Shown here in pieces: positions 1 through 11,400 of a stretch of DNA of 64,000 nt. The number at the start of each line of letters is the position of its first letter. Within the stretch, counting starts at the first letter, position 1. The DNA lies in the NCBI GenBank assembly GCA_030435675.1, contig CM059621.1, forward strand, positions 15,624,001 through 15,688,000. The letters run 5' to 3'. This stretch comes from Steinernema hermaphroditum (Eukaryota; Nematoda; Chromadorea; Rhabditida; Steinernematidae). The translations under genes and the position numbers were made by a program. Under the pieces are notes generated by a model that made no database searches, had not been told where the DNA came from, and saw only the letters and a list, made by a program, of their open reading frames with translations.

Positions 1-1
1 C

Positions 2-133
2 CCTAGTATGATGCTCTACATTATTGGTTATGGGGCGGACGAAGAGCAAACGATTGTAGATCACAAATTCCTGAAAAACTATTTCGAAGATGAGCTCCTG
101 ATGTTCCTTGCTCAACGTCTTGCTGGTCGTTGA
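2..133 (+). CDS. 3' end of an unknown protein-coding gene
   Basis: An open frame runs from the window edge to a TGA at 131-133 and gives the last 43 residues of a protein ending in FLAQRLAGR. It is acidic and mixed-hydrophobic in the middle (DEEQTIVDHKFLKNYFEDE), with no membrane segment or motif I recognise. I infer it is a terminal exon because it is open from the edge and sits close upstream of other genes. The rest of the gene lies outside the window, so the family cannot be named. It could be a chance open frame, since only 132 bases are seen. Confidence 0.45.
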   Translation, partial: PSMMLYIIGYGADEEQTIVDHKFLKNYFEDELLMFLAQRLAGR

Positions 134-213
134 ATTTATTCTGCATGGTTAATGTTTTTTATTGGTTTCTATTCTTGTTATTGACTACGGGTGGTTCTCG
201 TTTTCAAAGTGCT

Positions 214-483
214 TTATTCACTGAATAAGCATGCAAACACGCCTTCCAACGACAACATTTCGTTGCTATCCGAAGCTCCGGTCTGACGACATGTCGCTGG
301 AAGAGGGCGAACGGTGTGGCCGGGGACGGTTCCTGTACATGCCTGCAATAATGCTGTAAGATCGGAGGCTGGACTCATAAGCTCACTTATGCCTGCAATG
401 GACCACAAAATCGACATTGCGATAGAACAAACAGCACAACTCACCGAAAGTACGATAAGGACAATAAGAACAGGGTGAAGCAT
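214..483 (-). CDS. possible small secreted or membrane peptide, 89 aa
   Basis: A single open frame starts at an ATG (483-481) and encodes 89 residues. The first ~33 residues are strongly hydrophobic (VLIVLIVLSVSCAVCSIAM) and could be a signal peptide or anchor. The rest is short, Ser/Thr-rich, and has four further cysteines. There are no introns and no recognised domain. It ends about 80 bases from the stop of the plus-strand gene at 133, so the two would be convergent. Support is only the open frame and the hydrophobic start; it could be non-coding. Confidence 0.25.
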   Translation of the reverse strand: MLHPVLIVLIVLSVSCAVCSIAMSILWSIAGISELMSPASDLTALLQACTGTVPGHTVRPLPATCRQTGASDSNEMLSLEGVFACLFSE

Positions 484-752
484 CTCGCCTTTCGAATAAC
501 GGACGCCACGAAATTGGTTTCACTGGATATCTGGGGGAGAAAACGACCGCTCCGACTGACTGATCTCAATAAACTTATTCAAAACGAGTGAATGCGATAA
601 CAGCACATTCTAGACAGTCTGCTCTCTAAAGCCTAGTCCTAGACAATCCAGCAGATGGGGAGTCTGTTGCGAAGAAAACATATCACCACATGCGGTGATG
701 CCCGTAGAGCACGATTTTCATCACCATTGGCCACATATCATGCATCTATCAT

Positions 753-2228
753 CTATTTCTTCGACGCGAGTAACACAATATTTCTTGGCGACAAAACCGG
801 ATTAAACACTGGTTTTAACGCTGCTTCTACGCCGTTTTCCTGAAGGTACGCTTGACGATCGCGAAGAATAATCGATTCGATGAGTGGAGCGAGCATTAGT
901 CGAAGACAATAGACGGCAAAGATCCTCGTCAGCTCCGTCGTCACAACATCTTCTATTTCCTGCTTGTCAGTGTGTTTCTAAATTTAAAAATGAGGTCAGC
1001 AAACGAGGAGCATTCTCACCACAGCGCTTATTTCATCGAACAAGCTGCTTTCGAGCGCTTTCTCTGCGTACTCCCAGAAATCGGTAGCTTCCTTGATGCT
1101 CCTAACGGGCTGATGGCGGGCTTCTTTGTGGTCGAGCTTCTCGACAACGACCCATTCCAGTACGGCGCGGTAACAATTGATTTTGAAGTTGGAAAAGTCC
1201 TAAATTGAGAGCTTTCTCAATGACAATACGATAGTTTGTAGGATTTCGGAATATGATAAGATCGAAAGCACAAAAAGTGCTCACCTTCTCGCCTCTAATA
1301 CGTTCAAGAAACTGCTCTTGCGCATGACAGGCTAGTTCCCTAGCAGCATAGCTCAAACGGGCGTTGCTGAACCGCTCACTCATAGGAAATCCTATTTCCA
1401 CAGCGCTCTCCTCATGGCCATCGTACACTTGAGCATACAGCTTGTCAGCACCTCCATTCAGCTTATGGTAGCAACATCCAAAGTGTATCAGATGCTTGGC
1501 GCCGCTGTGGTTGGCGAAATAACGAATGATGGTTGGCGAGAAGTCACCACACGTGTGCAGGCCCAGAAGCGCCTTTCGCGCATCGTCTCCTTCTTGTTTT
1601 AGCTGCTCATCGCTGCGGATGTACGCGTCTTCCCTGTTCGGTTTCTTCCACTCCACGTCTTTGGCTACCCGTCGCCCGAAATGTTCATCCAGGGCAAGAG
1701 AAGACTCTACAAGCTGAAAAAGCGTAATGAGCGTCGCATTTGAAAATATTATCTCACCTGAGAATCACCCTCTACCGTAGAGACCATGATACTTCTTTCG
1801 GGATGTGCTTCGGCCAAATGGTGCGCCAGTACCCTGGACAGATGTCCAAGTCCGGCGCCAAGGTCTACGATCTCGTCAATAGGCGCTTCGTGGAGTAGTT
1901 TCTCGCAGAGCGCTATAATCCTCGTGATTTCGTGCTCCTTCTTTTGCTTGATCTTTATTCGCAGTTTGTTTCCCAACTTCACATCCATCGAAAACTTCGG
2001 ATTCCGAGGGACACTGTGCTTCTTCACGAACGCCTTCAACGCGAGTAGTCCAAGTGGGGGCACTGAGCTGCAAGGAGCTTCAAAGAGCGCTCTGAATTCG
2101 TGTGGAGCCTTCAGCGAATCAAAGTAGATCTTCCAGGCGGACGGCAGCCTGTCCCAGTGCTTCTCGATCACATGATCGATCATGTAGATGTCGGAAATCC
2201 ATCCAAAGTTTGCGAGGAACTTCTCCAT
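753..2228 (-). CDS. METTL25B/RRNAD1-type methyltransferase-like protein, 434 aa
   Basis: Exons (minus strand): 2228-1758, 1713-1285, 1199-1020, 977-753; all junctions are GT-AG and in phase. The protein matches the METTL25/METTL25B family by its architecture: an N-terminal helical part (DRLPSAWKIYFDSLKAP); the basic stretch KIKQKKEHEI; a Rossmann-type SAM-binding motif I (VDLGAGLGHLSR, near residue 138) followed by STVEGDSQ; a GLHTCGD segment; HFGCCYHKL; and a C-terminal block (RLMLAPLIESIILRDR, SPRNIVLLASKK) as in vertebrate METTL25B. The family is thought to be SAM-dependent; no substrate can be read here. The ATG is preceded directly by TTTTTCAGG, so the start is probably a trans-splice site. 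It lies 142 bases downstream of the preceding gene's stop on the same strand, as in a nematode operon. Confidence 0.85.
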
Positions 2229-2370
2229 CCTGAAAAACTAGAACTAGGAGTTAAATATCACCATAAACTACGGTATACAACTGAAACACAAGAGAGGATA
2301 AAGCACGACTGCAATGAGAAAGTTCATTAAACCCGTTTAATAGAATTACTACAAATTCACAAAAAATATT
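2229..2370 (-). promoter_or_regulatory. intercistronic region with SL-type acceptor
   Basis: The gap between the two minus-strand genes is 142 bases. Read on the minus strand it holds an ATTAAA polyadenylation-like hexamer and ends in TTTTTCAGG immediately before the downstream ATG. That is the layout of a nematode operon spacer processed by 3' cleavage and SL2-type trans-splicing. The splicing is inferred, not observed. Confidence 0.5.
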
Positions 2371-3054
2371 CTATGATTCATTGCTCCCTTCTTTGGACGA
2401 AGAGCTGCTCTTTGAAAATGCCGGCTGTCCCAACTTGTCGAAATCGATCCCGATCGCTACTGTGTCGCTCATTCTAAAAGATATAAATTGCCAAGAAACA
2501 AGTTACGGTAACAAACCTGATCACCGCAGACGGTAGGGCTCTAGATGGCAACTGCACGTCAGTTACGATGTAGTGCTCAAATCCTGATTGCATGGCCATC
2601 AGTTTCGCCGTTCCCGAGCCGCATTGGTGGAGGACTATTTCGACCTGGAAAACGGAAGATTTACAAGTATGGTAAATTTCGGAAAGAAGACTTCAAGAAA
2701 GTCAGAAACATGCTTGTCCGTTTGTCGTCTTCAAAAAAATCGATTTCGGGTCATATAAAAGGCAGGCGTGCTATTTGACATCTGACGGAGACTATTAGAC
2801 AAGGACGAAAACCGTCTAGTGTCTAGCTGCTTCAATGTGAGACGACTTGACAAACAAGACAACAAAACAACTGTGTCTGTCAGCCTTAGACTCAGAGGTC
2901 TAAAAATTGTCTCAAAATGAAGACTTACATCCTTGCCGCACATGCCGTTCGCCGCCAGAAGTGACCGTTCGGCCAGGGTTCCGCGCATGTTCTGATCCCG
3001 TTTGATGCACACTTCTTCCAGCGTTTGCAGTGGTCGCTCTGTCGTCTTCGACAT
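2371..3054 (-). CDS. conserved-looking small protein, 118 aa, first gene of a candidate operon
   Basis: Exons: 3054-2929, 2644-2517, 2473-2371, in phase with GT-AG borders. The ATG abuts a TTTTCAG acceptor, so the 5' end is trans-spliced or follows a 5'UTR intron. The protein starts MSKTTERPLQTLEEVCIKRD, has a compact middle (VEIVLHQCGSGTAKLMAMQ, HYIVTDVQLPSRALP), and ends in a serine-rich tail (SKSSSSSKEGSNES). No signal peptide or membrane segment is seen. I do not recognise the family; the low-complexity tail after a well-packed core suggests a small soluble factor. The stop is 142 bases before the METTL25B-like ATG, with ATTAAA in the gap, so co-transcription is likely. Confidence 0.65.
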
Positions 3055-3059
3055 CTGAA

Positions 3060-4585
3060 AAGAAAACAATGAAATCGGAAATATCACCGCGAAAAGCAAA
3101 CGCGAAAAAGGGAGAAGAATATCGGGAAAAACTGTGAAAAGAGCCTTTCTGATTGTGTTCCACGCCCTCGTTCATCTGCTTGTGCACACCGCATCTCTTC
3201 GATATCAGAACAGAAGAACTTACAGAACATCACGAAACACTTCAGAACCTACTAAACAGAGCTGGACAGTGATCAAAAGCGTAACGTCCGTGCGTGCGTT
3301 CAAAAACGTACGAAACTGCGAAACCACATGACCGTAATCGCTCGTCTTTTTTCGGATTTTTCTTAATCGTACAGAAGCAAAAATAGCCGCGTGTGGTTCA
3401 TACCCGACTACAGTATCAAGCGCTCGGGAGAAAAACCTTATGCTGACCATTAAATCAGGAGATTTTCAAAGTGATACCGTAGTTCCGCCAAGACCACACG
3501 CGTCGTACACCTATTCATGCAGGGTGGCGCTAAAAGGGAATCCAGACGGAAAGTCTAAGAAAAGGAACGTCTCGGGATATTATTTCCAGGAGCATCCAAG
3601 CGTTACACCGGTCAGTTTTTTCCGTTTTCCGATCGCACTCACCTTACGTCCTCTCGGAAATGACTTCTTAGACTTTCCGGATTCCCTTTTTGCGCCACCT
3701 TGCATGAATAAGTGCACGATGCGTGTGGTCTTAGCGGAACTACGGTACCACTGAATCTGTAACGATAAGCCAGTAAGCCGTTCAAAATAGTTCTATACTG
3801 CGTGGAAACAGGCTTCCAATACGAAATGCTGAGAATAGCGAAGGTGAACATCAATTACAGAACTAGACACGGTCGATATAAAGGAGTCTGTTATGTCTAT
3901 CAGACATACGCTGCAAATGGTGCATGAAATCTAAATCGAACACGAAAGTCCACTAAATTGACTAATATAAGTAAAAAGTAAGTGAAATAACCGAAAGTAG
4001 GATAATTTTAGTTAGATAATCTTGCACAAATGCCTATCATGAAGCATGAAACATAATACCACTGAAACGAATTCAAAAGTAGGCGAACATAAGAATTTTC
4101 CAGACTAGCTTTCGAACACTCTTTGAAATAATGGTCCTACGGCGACAGCTCGGGTGTACGGTGCTCGCCCATGGGATTGCCAATTGATTGTAGCGTCTGC
4201 CTGTTTTCTTTGGTCCCTTCGGAAAAGTTAGGCTCGTTCACGTTTCGCGTGTTTTGTAACATTTAAAATCGAATTCTTAGAATTGCGCGAATATTGCCAA
4301 AAAACTGCAATCCTATCAAATCGGAAACTTCCTCCTTCTTGAAGTTCGCAATCCTAAATTCGGCCATTCTTGAACTGAAACCTCGTTTATTTGACAGCGA
4401 CCGGAAAACCACCGCTTCATGATGATAAATACTACTGTAGATCTGTATATTACATAAAAATAGTGACTTGACCGCGTATTGCTCACTTATGAGCTTCACA
4501 TTGCCAATACGATATGAATATTGTCCGTGATCGATACGAGAAACGGCCCTAAATCTCCCTTCTCCTTCAGGTAACCAACCCAGCC
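3060..4585. other. intergenic region between divergent genes
   Basis: Apart from the foldback repeat, this region has no open frame I can support. It must hold the promoters of the minus-strand operon and of the plus-strand ribosomal protein gene. A CTCCTTCAG acceptor at 4562-4570, 15 bases before the L39 ATG, marks a trans-splice site or a 5'UTR intron end. Confidence 0.5.
3472..3753. mobile_element. foldback MITE
   Basis: The arms 3472-3561 and ~3665-3753 are inverted copies sharing ACCGTAGTTCCGC, AAGACCACACGC, ATTCATGCA and GGAAAGTCTAAG with a few mismatches. They are separated by a spacer of about 100 bases with no coding content. The size and palindromic form fit a non-autonomous foldback MITE. 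The flanking duplication is not clear. It sits between the operon above and the L39 gene. Confidence 0.65.
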
Positions 4586-4792
4586 ATGGCGGCTCACAAA
4601 ACGTTCATTATCAAGCGCAAGCTGGCCAAGAAAGCCAAGCAAAACCGGTAAGACACAGCACGTTCCCCTCGACATCGCCTAAAACCCCGCCATTTCAGCC
4701 CTCTTCCTCAGTGGACTCGCATGATGACTGGCAACAAGATCCGCTACAATGCCAAGCGCCGTCACTGGCGCCGCACCAAGCTGAAGCTCTAA
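4586..4792 (+). CDS. rpl-39: 60S ribosomal protein L39 (eL39), 51 aa
   Basis: Exons 4586-4647 and 4699-4792. The protein begins [20 protein letters not shown] and ends [10 protein letters not shown]; at 51 residues it is full length for eL39. It carries the conserved PLPQW and [12 protein letters not shown] segments. eL39 is a small basic protein in the wall of the ribosomal exit tunnel. The single 51-base intron splits the Arg codon before PLPQW. An ATTAAA lies about 65 bases after the stop. The gene is convergent with the gliotactin-like gene, whose stop is at 4954. Confidence 0.97.
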
Positions 4793-4953
4793 ACTGCTTC
4801 CCCGCCTGTTGGATCGTCTTGTTCGTGGGATGATTTCTTTGTTGTCTCTGTTGTTACATTAAACCCATCTCTATTAATGTAGTTTTTATTCTTCTCGAAA
4901 GGCACACTGAATCAATGAGATCGGCAGTTGGGTTCGGAATGGCAATGCGAAGC

Positions 4954-7879
4954 TCAGATGCTGGAAACATGATGCATCTCGTTGTTGGACTGCGACGCGG
5001 ACATGGGGAACTGGTCCTTGTAGTGGATGAGCTCTCGTCGATGAATCTCCTCTTCTCGGTCTTCGCTTCGGTCGAAGAGACAGTAGCCGAAGGAGAGCAT
5101 GAGAACGATGGCGACCATCAGGACGAATACGAGGATGCCGACGATGATCTTGAACGCCACCAGCTCTCGTCTCGTCCTCACCTCTTCGGGCGCGAACGTC
5201 GTGGTCATGTAGCTGACCAGCCGGGGCACGTACTCGTTCCAGAACGAGACCTCTTCCCACCGATAGTCTCTTTTCAGTTTTCCGGGCTCCTTCATCTGCT
5301 CGGGGGCGGTGAAGTTGAAGTCCATGTACCAGTGGGCGCGAGGCTGGTGCGCGGACCAGGAGCCGCCGGAGGGGAAGTTCGGATCTTGGTTTTTGACGAA
5401 CTGCCTGATGATAAGACCGAAGGTTTGAGACGCGTTTCTGTCTGTGTCTGTCCAGTTGATGTGTCGCAGACGGGGAGGGACGAGATCCTTTGGCATGAAG
5501 GGGAAGCCGAACATCAGGTAGAGATCGCATTCGTGGCACACACCTAAAGGCAAGGAGTCATCTATGATGAAACACTCAAGGAGTCAATCTTCATGGCCAT
5601 AAAGGGGCTCTTCACTCAAATCTTGAACCCTTTCCTGACAAAATAGACACCAACTCACCCATCCAATCGGGGAAGAACTTCTGCCCGTCGGTCCTCTTCG
5701 AAAAATTGTAATTGTTCACATACATGAACACCCGATGACCTGCAGCGCTCCGCAGATGCGCAGCTTGAGCCACTGGAGACGTATAGTACGCATCCGTTGT
5801 GAGATCGATGAATTTCTGGCGGATATTCCATGAGTCCGATGGATCCGGCCAGTAGGTGTAGTAGTCCTGGATGGCTTCCACTATCGCTTCCCGATTCATC
5901 GTGTAGTTATGCCGGAAAGCGTACTCTATGATGAAGTCACGCATGTACGCCGGGTCCACCGGCGAAAAATCGTTGAATTCGCCGAAAGTGCGATCTTCTA
6001 GGATGGCTTCCACTCCGTCCTGCTTATTCAGCCCGGTGAGGTACGGTACAGGCGAAGGAATGTTCGTTCGACCGTCGGGGGCGTTCAGGAGAAGAAACCA
6101 CGGGTCGTTGGGGATATTCCAGCCGTCGACGTTTGGTAGGAACAAGTATCGATTGTATTCGATGGGTATTGTCCGGATGGCGTTGATGATGTCGTTGGAG
6201 GAGCGAGTCAGGATGCAGCTCCACATCTCAGTGGCCAGGACTTCAGCAGCACAGCCCAAGTACCTTCCCAGCTTCAGGGTGTTGTTGTAGGCCAGAGTAG
6301 GCTTTAAAATCGTGGAGTGGTAGGAGACATCGGCGCCGGACATGGCCACCACTGACCGGAATAGATCTAAAGAAGAGAATTTTGCACTAACTAGGACAGG
6401 TGTAGTGTAGATACTTTTCGAAAACGGTGAGAGCGTGTGTAGTCCTACACTGACAGCTCCGGCATCGTGACCGATTACGGTAACGGCTTGTGGATCGCCT
6501 CCAAACGAAGCTATGTAGTTGTAGACCCAAGCCAAGGCGGCTCGTTGATCTTGCAGTCCGTAGTTTCCTGTGTCTCTATCGCCCAGACTAAGGAACCCGA
6601 ATGCGCCGAGACGGTAGTTGACAGTGACAACGACCAGGCCCCTACTGGCGAGAATATGGCCGGGCCAGTCGCTGGAGGAGCCTGTTTGGAAGTTGCCGCC
6701 GTGGAAGAAAACGACCACTGGGTAGTTGAGGTTCGATGCTGCGGAAGCCTGAAATAAGCCGAGGATTTTTGATGTTGTTGGACATAAAGCACTTATTTTC
6801 AAACTGTAGACACCAGATATACAAAGAATTCTGATTTGGAGACATGTATCTGAATCTTATGTGCCTGAGAACGTGATTTTGGTACCGGTATATCCACTTT
6901 GACAACAGACCATAAACTCAATAAAAAGCGGGTGTTGTATTGTCAGTCTACATAGTGTATCAAAGGGTGAGGAAATGCTTGAGGAAGAAGTATGTCTCGA
7001 GGGAAACAAGCCGTATTTTAAAAAGGGTAGACTTGCAGGCATCTGCAGATTTGGTCTCATGTTTGAGACATGTATCCAGACAGTGCCCTTCCGAGCAGCT
7101 TCACAAAGGCCTGCCTCAAAAATTGAATTTCATTGTCTGTCAGACACCGAGGAGTCTGTCTGTAGTGGTGGTGTGGATGAATTATTTCATGACCCACGTA
7201 TTTGTCTCTATCCTCCGTCTAATGTATCAAAAAATCTCTTTTCCCTTGGAAGAATAGTCTAGACTTACATCTGGAGTGAAAACATTCAAATATAGACAGT
7301 CCTCATCCACCGTATACGGATATGGATCGTTTATCTGAAGATTCGGACGGCTTTCGACGTCTTGCATACAAGTAGGACCAAACTCCAGCGCAGGATAGGG
7401 TTGATCGCCAGGAAGTCGGGTTATCTCTTGTGGAGGCTGAACGAAAGAGTCCTCTTATAGCCATACCAACAACTCACAGTGAACCTCCTCTGTCCAGTGG
7501 GCCTTTCCGCATACGGTATGCCCAAAAACGTCAAAACGGTCACATTGTTCTTTTTCGGAACTGGATTTGGCTCTGGATAGCTTCGATCGAAAGGAATATC
7601 TTCGAGAGGGTCATGGTTAGCTGTCCACGGAAGGTCGTCGACGACTATCTTCCGGCCAGCGATGTCACCAATCCTCAGCTTTACGATCACATCGTGCTGC
7701 GTCTAAAACGGAGCGAAGATGCGCATGACTAATATCATGACTCCCACCTTCCGCGATGGTAGTGGCGTCGTCGGCGGCAGACCCTGTGGATTCCACAGGT
7801 CAACGGGCCGTGTAGGTTCTTGATACGCTTCGATGAAGTTCGCACAAAGAGCGACGAGAACAAAGTGCGAACAAAGCAT
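4954..7879 (-). CDS. gliotactin/neuroligin-like cholinesterase-domain adhesion protein, 718 aa
   Basis: Exons: 7879-7748, 7702-7478, 7436-7269, 6748-6415, 6366-5659, 5543-4954, all in phase. A signal peptide (MLCSHFVLVALCANF...) is followed by a carboxylesterase-type domain with FLGIPYAERPTGQRRF, EDCLYLNVFTPD, PVVVFFHGG and GNYGLQDQRAALAWV. The nucleophile elbow near residue 269 reads GHDAG, not GxSxG: the catalytic Ser is Asp, so the domain should not hydrolyse esters and is probably adhesive. One transmembrane helix lies at about 650-679, then a 39-residue cytoplasmic tail ending VSSI, which fits a class I PDZ ligand (S-x-I). Dead esterase, single helix and PDZ-type end are the plan of gliotactin and neuroligins. 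Which of the two it is cannot be settled here. The 520-base third intron holds no exon I can support. Confidence 0.88.
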
Positions 7880-8427
7880 CGCGTAATGCGGAAAACAGCT
7901 CACCGGAGCGGCGAAGACGGCGCTCGGACGAAGACAGTCCACGTACCATGTTTGTTTGTTTAGGCAGTGAGGGGCCGACGGATGACCGCTAACGGCTTGT
8001 TTGCGTAACCGTGGGGCTCTTGTAGCGATCGGCGTGACTATTTGACAGTGTAGACACGATTCAGAATTAAGAAGTGTCACTGTTTGGAACGATCAGATGT
8101 CATTAAACGATCACATGATCAGATTAAATATGCACGATCTACATGCGTTTATATCCGTTTTATCCATTAAAATTGGACATATAAAAAGTTGCGTTCTTTA
8201 GTCATGGATATGCATACATACGGCTAGCTTTTCATAGCTGCTAGTACTAGTATTTGGATCTCTATTTTCTTTAATCACTGATATTACTCAGCCAATACTG
8301 AAAATTCCAAGCTTAAAGCTAAGATTTTCGATGTTGGGAAATATCTTACGTTCGGTCGCGTTGTGAACGATCCTTTTAGTAACTATTGGTCTTCTAAAAG
8401 CACTAGAACTATTCCAGCTCCACCATC
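7880..8427. promoter_or_regulatory. shared promoter region between divergent genes
   Basis: These 548 bases separate the start of the gliotactin-like gene (minus) from the start of the glycosidase-kinase gene (plus). The DNA is AT-rich past 8080, with no open frame I can support. It must contain both promoters. An ATTCCAG acceptor lies at 8411-8417, just before the plus-strand ATG. Confidence 0.45.
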
Positions 8428-11400
8428 ATGCTTCGGGCAGTTCGAAAAGGGCTCAAAATCTCGGCCGAAGTCCGACAAGCCCTACACGACAAGAAGGGAA
8501 TCGTCGCCCTAGAATCCACCGTAATCACTCATGGTCTGCCTCGCCCGACTAATATCGAGTTAGTTTTATCACCTATATTCCATGTTATGAATCCAAGATC
8601 GAAGATAAGATAAACGTAGCTTGTTTGGCATTTTTAGAAGAGTAGTTTTAATAGGACATCCCTGCTTCAACACATAGTATTACAGAGGCTTTTTAAGGCC
8701 TTCGAGACTCGTCACTACACTTACCTACCTTTAGAACATCCTCATGTGCAGTCAACTCTAGGATTTTTTACTTTCTTGACATTCCAGGACCGCCCAAAGC
8801 CTGGAAAGGATCGTCCGCGAAAATGGCGCCGTCCCGGCCACCATAGGCCTTCTCAACGGCGACATCCACATCGGTCTGACCCCCTCCCAGCTCGAACAAA
8901 TCGCCGATCCTAGCGCGGCTGCAGTGAAAGTCTCACAGCGTGACATTCCATTCGCCATGGCGAAGAAACTCAATGGAGGTACTACCGTAGCCGCCACAAT
9001 GTTCCTGGCGAATCTTGCCGGAATTAGGGTGTTCGCTACTGGTGGAATCGGAGGCGTTCATCAAGGCGCCGAAGAGTGTAAGGCCTTAAACTGTCTATAT
9101 CGGTGTATGTGAGCAAATTCAGCCTTTGATATCAGTGCGGATCTGATCGAACTGAGCCGGACGCCTGTGACTGTGGTGTGTGCCGGAGTGAAATCCATTT
9201 TGGACATTGGAAAGACCCTCGAGTTCATGGAGACCCATGGGGTTGGAGTCGTTGTCCATGGAAAGTCGAAGTCGTTCCCTGGGTTCTTCATTCCGGAAAC
9301 TGAGTTCCAGGCTCCTTATAATAGCGAGTCTTTGGAGGAGATCGCATCGATCATTGGTAAGCTGAACGTGGAATCAGAATCTAGAGCTTTCTCACTAACT
9401 TGACGTTCAAGTCACTCTGCATCCCTGTTCAAAGACATCTTCCGCTAGTGACCACAAATTGACTGTGCCACAAAATTTTCCGATCGCATGCCAGAAGGAT
9501 GCCCCCGTAGAAATATCCCTTTTCAGATCATGGTCGCTCCCTCGGCATGTCCAATGGCATGATTGTTGCCTGTCCTATCCCACAGGAACACGTCGCTGCC
9601 GACCCAAAAGTTCTCGAAAACGCAATTCAAAAAGCCGTCAAGGAGGCGAAGAAACAAAAGATCATTGCTAAGGAAGTGACGCCCTTCATTCTTCAAAGAG
9701 TCAAGGATATCACCAAAGGTGGATCTATGAAGTCAAGTGGGTCCCTCTCCCCCTTCTACCTGTATCCTACCACTCCAACATTTAGACATCGCCCTTCTTG
9801 AAAACAACTCAAAAATAGGCGCAAAACTGGCTACCCTCCTGGCTGGGACACCATCTGAAAGGCAAACATCAAGTGTGAAAGGCGACGTCCAGAAACAGAA
9901 AACGGAAAAGAGACCGAAAGTTGTAAGTTAGCCTGGCGCTTGTACATATATAAGTCAGTTATAATAAATCGTCTAAAGGTCTGTATCGGTGGCACAAATC
10001 TCGATTTTGAGGCGCACACGGATTACCTAAAGGTTGGTACTTTGTTCTTTTTTCTAAATCCATCCGGTTAGTTTGTTTGTCCATTAGTGCTCCGACTGCG
10101 AACTGTTTACCCCCCGGTCGTTGTCCAAACAAACTGATTAGTCCGTTTTTTGAGCGGCCATTCCAAAACGGTGCTAAATCCCCGCTCACGATCTCGCTTC
10201 TTCTCCCTCCGTTAGGGCCGATTCCTTCTCTCCAAATGCCGATCGATCGATTGCGCGCCAAAGCTGTTGTGGCGACGGCGGCGTCGGCCGAGGGGACCGT
10301 TGCGGAGACTAATTCCTCCACTGGCTATTATTCAAAACATTATGAAATACGCCGGAAGAAGATAAGATCTGTCGCGGGAAAATCTCAAAAGGTAGTGCAG
10401 CGGAAAGGAACGGATTCTTTTGTATACCGTAACCGTGTACTTTCGTGGTCAGTCGGTTCATTCTTATTTGTCATCAAATTTGCATCCACCGAACACTCAT
10501 CCCTTTCCCAGGTCAGGTCATCGAAGTTGTGTCAACTCCATTACTCAGCGCTTATTCATGACTTTGCGGAATCACTGTCTGGACGCAAGGTTGGAGGGGA
10601 AGAAGGTGAGGGTCTGACCAAAAGTGATACAATTTGGCGCCGGCTCAGAGAGGATGAAGACTGAAGGTGCACAAGGTTCTCTGAATCACCATTGAAAACA
10701 CTGAAGCTGAAATATCGTATGACGTATGGCGCTAAGCCATTAGACTAGATCATATCGCAAAAAGAGCGTCTTCCACCTTTGTTCTCCCTTCTTTTCTACT
10801 TTTCTTTCCCAGATCGTAAAAAGAAAGAGCGCGGCCTCTTTCTGTGAATCTACGGGAGAGACGTGCAGAACGCAACATTCTTCCTCGCTGATGGCAAGGA
10901 AGTGCAGGAAGTGTTTATGTCCCAAAACGACAATACTATAAAAGGGATTCCTAGAAGCAGATTCCAAGCTCTAATCAGAGTCAAATCTGTCATCCCTGGA
11001 CAAACGTATCCCATCTAGTAGTTCGTCATAGAGCCTCTCAATGTCCATCTCGTGAGAAGCACTGTGCAGAGCGCTTCGTTTTTCATATGCAAATGGCGCC
11101 GAAAAATCGTCTGGAGACAGCTACTTGATTATGCAACATTCAGGCCGTCGGCGTTTAGGGTCAGTAGGGGAAGTGGATGCTAAGAGTGCAATGTCGTATA
11201 CAGATTATATACAGCCATAAAGGTGTCGTGATAGGCTCACCTAAAGAAGTGAGCAATGCTCTCTCAAAAGAGTCACGTGCTAGGGGTTCCCACGAAAAGG
11301 CCACTTCTAATGAATCCTTCTCTAACCTTTCTATTGGAAATATCATTAGCTTTAGTATACAAATTTATTAAACAAACTACATAAAGATTAAAATAAGGCA

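Noticed and set aside
10740..10967. 75-codon open frame found identically here and at 14586-14813
   Set aside because: It exists twice only because it lies in the inverted-repeat arms; it has no domain, and the opposite strand is equally open, so I do not call it a gene.
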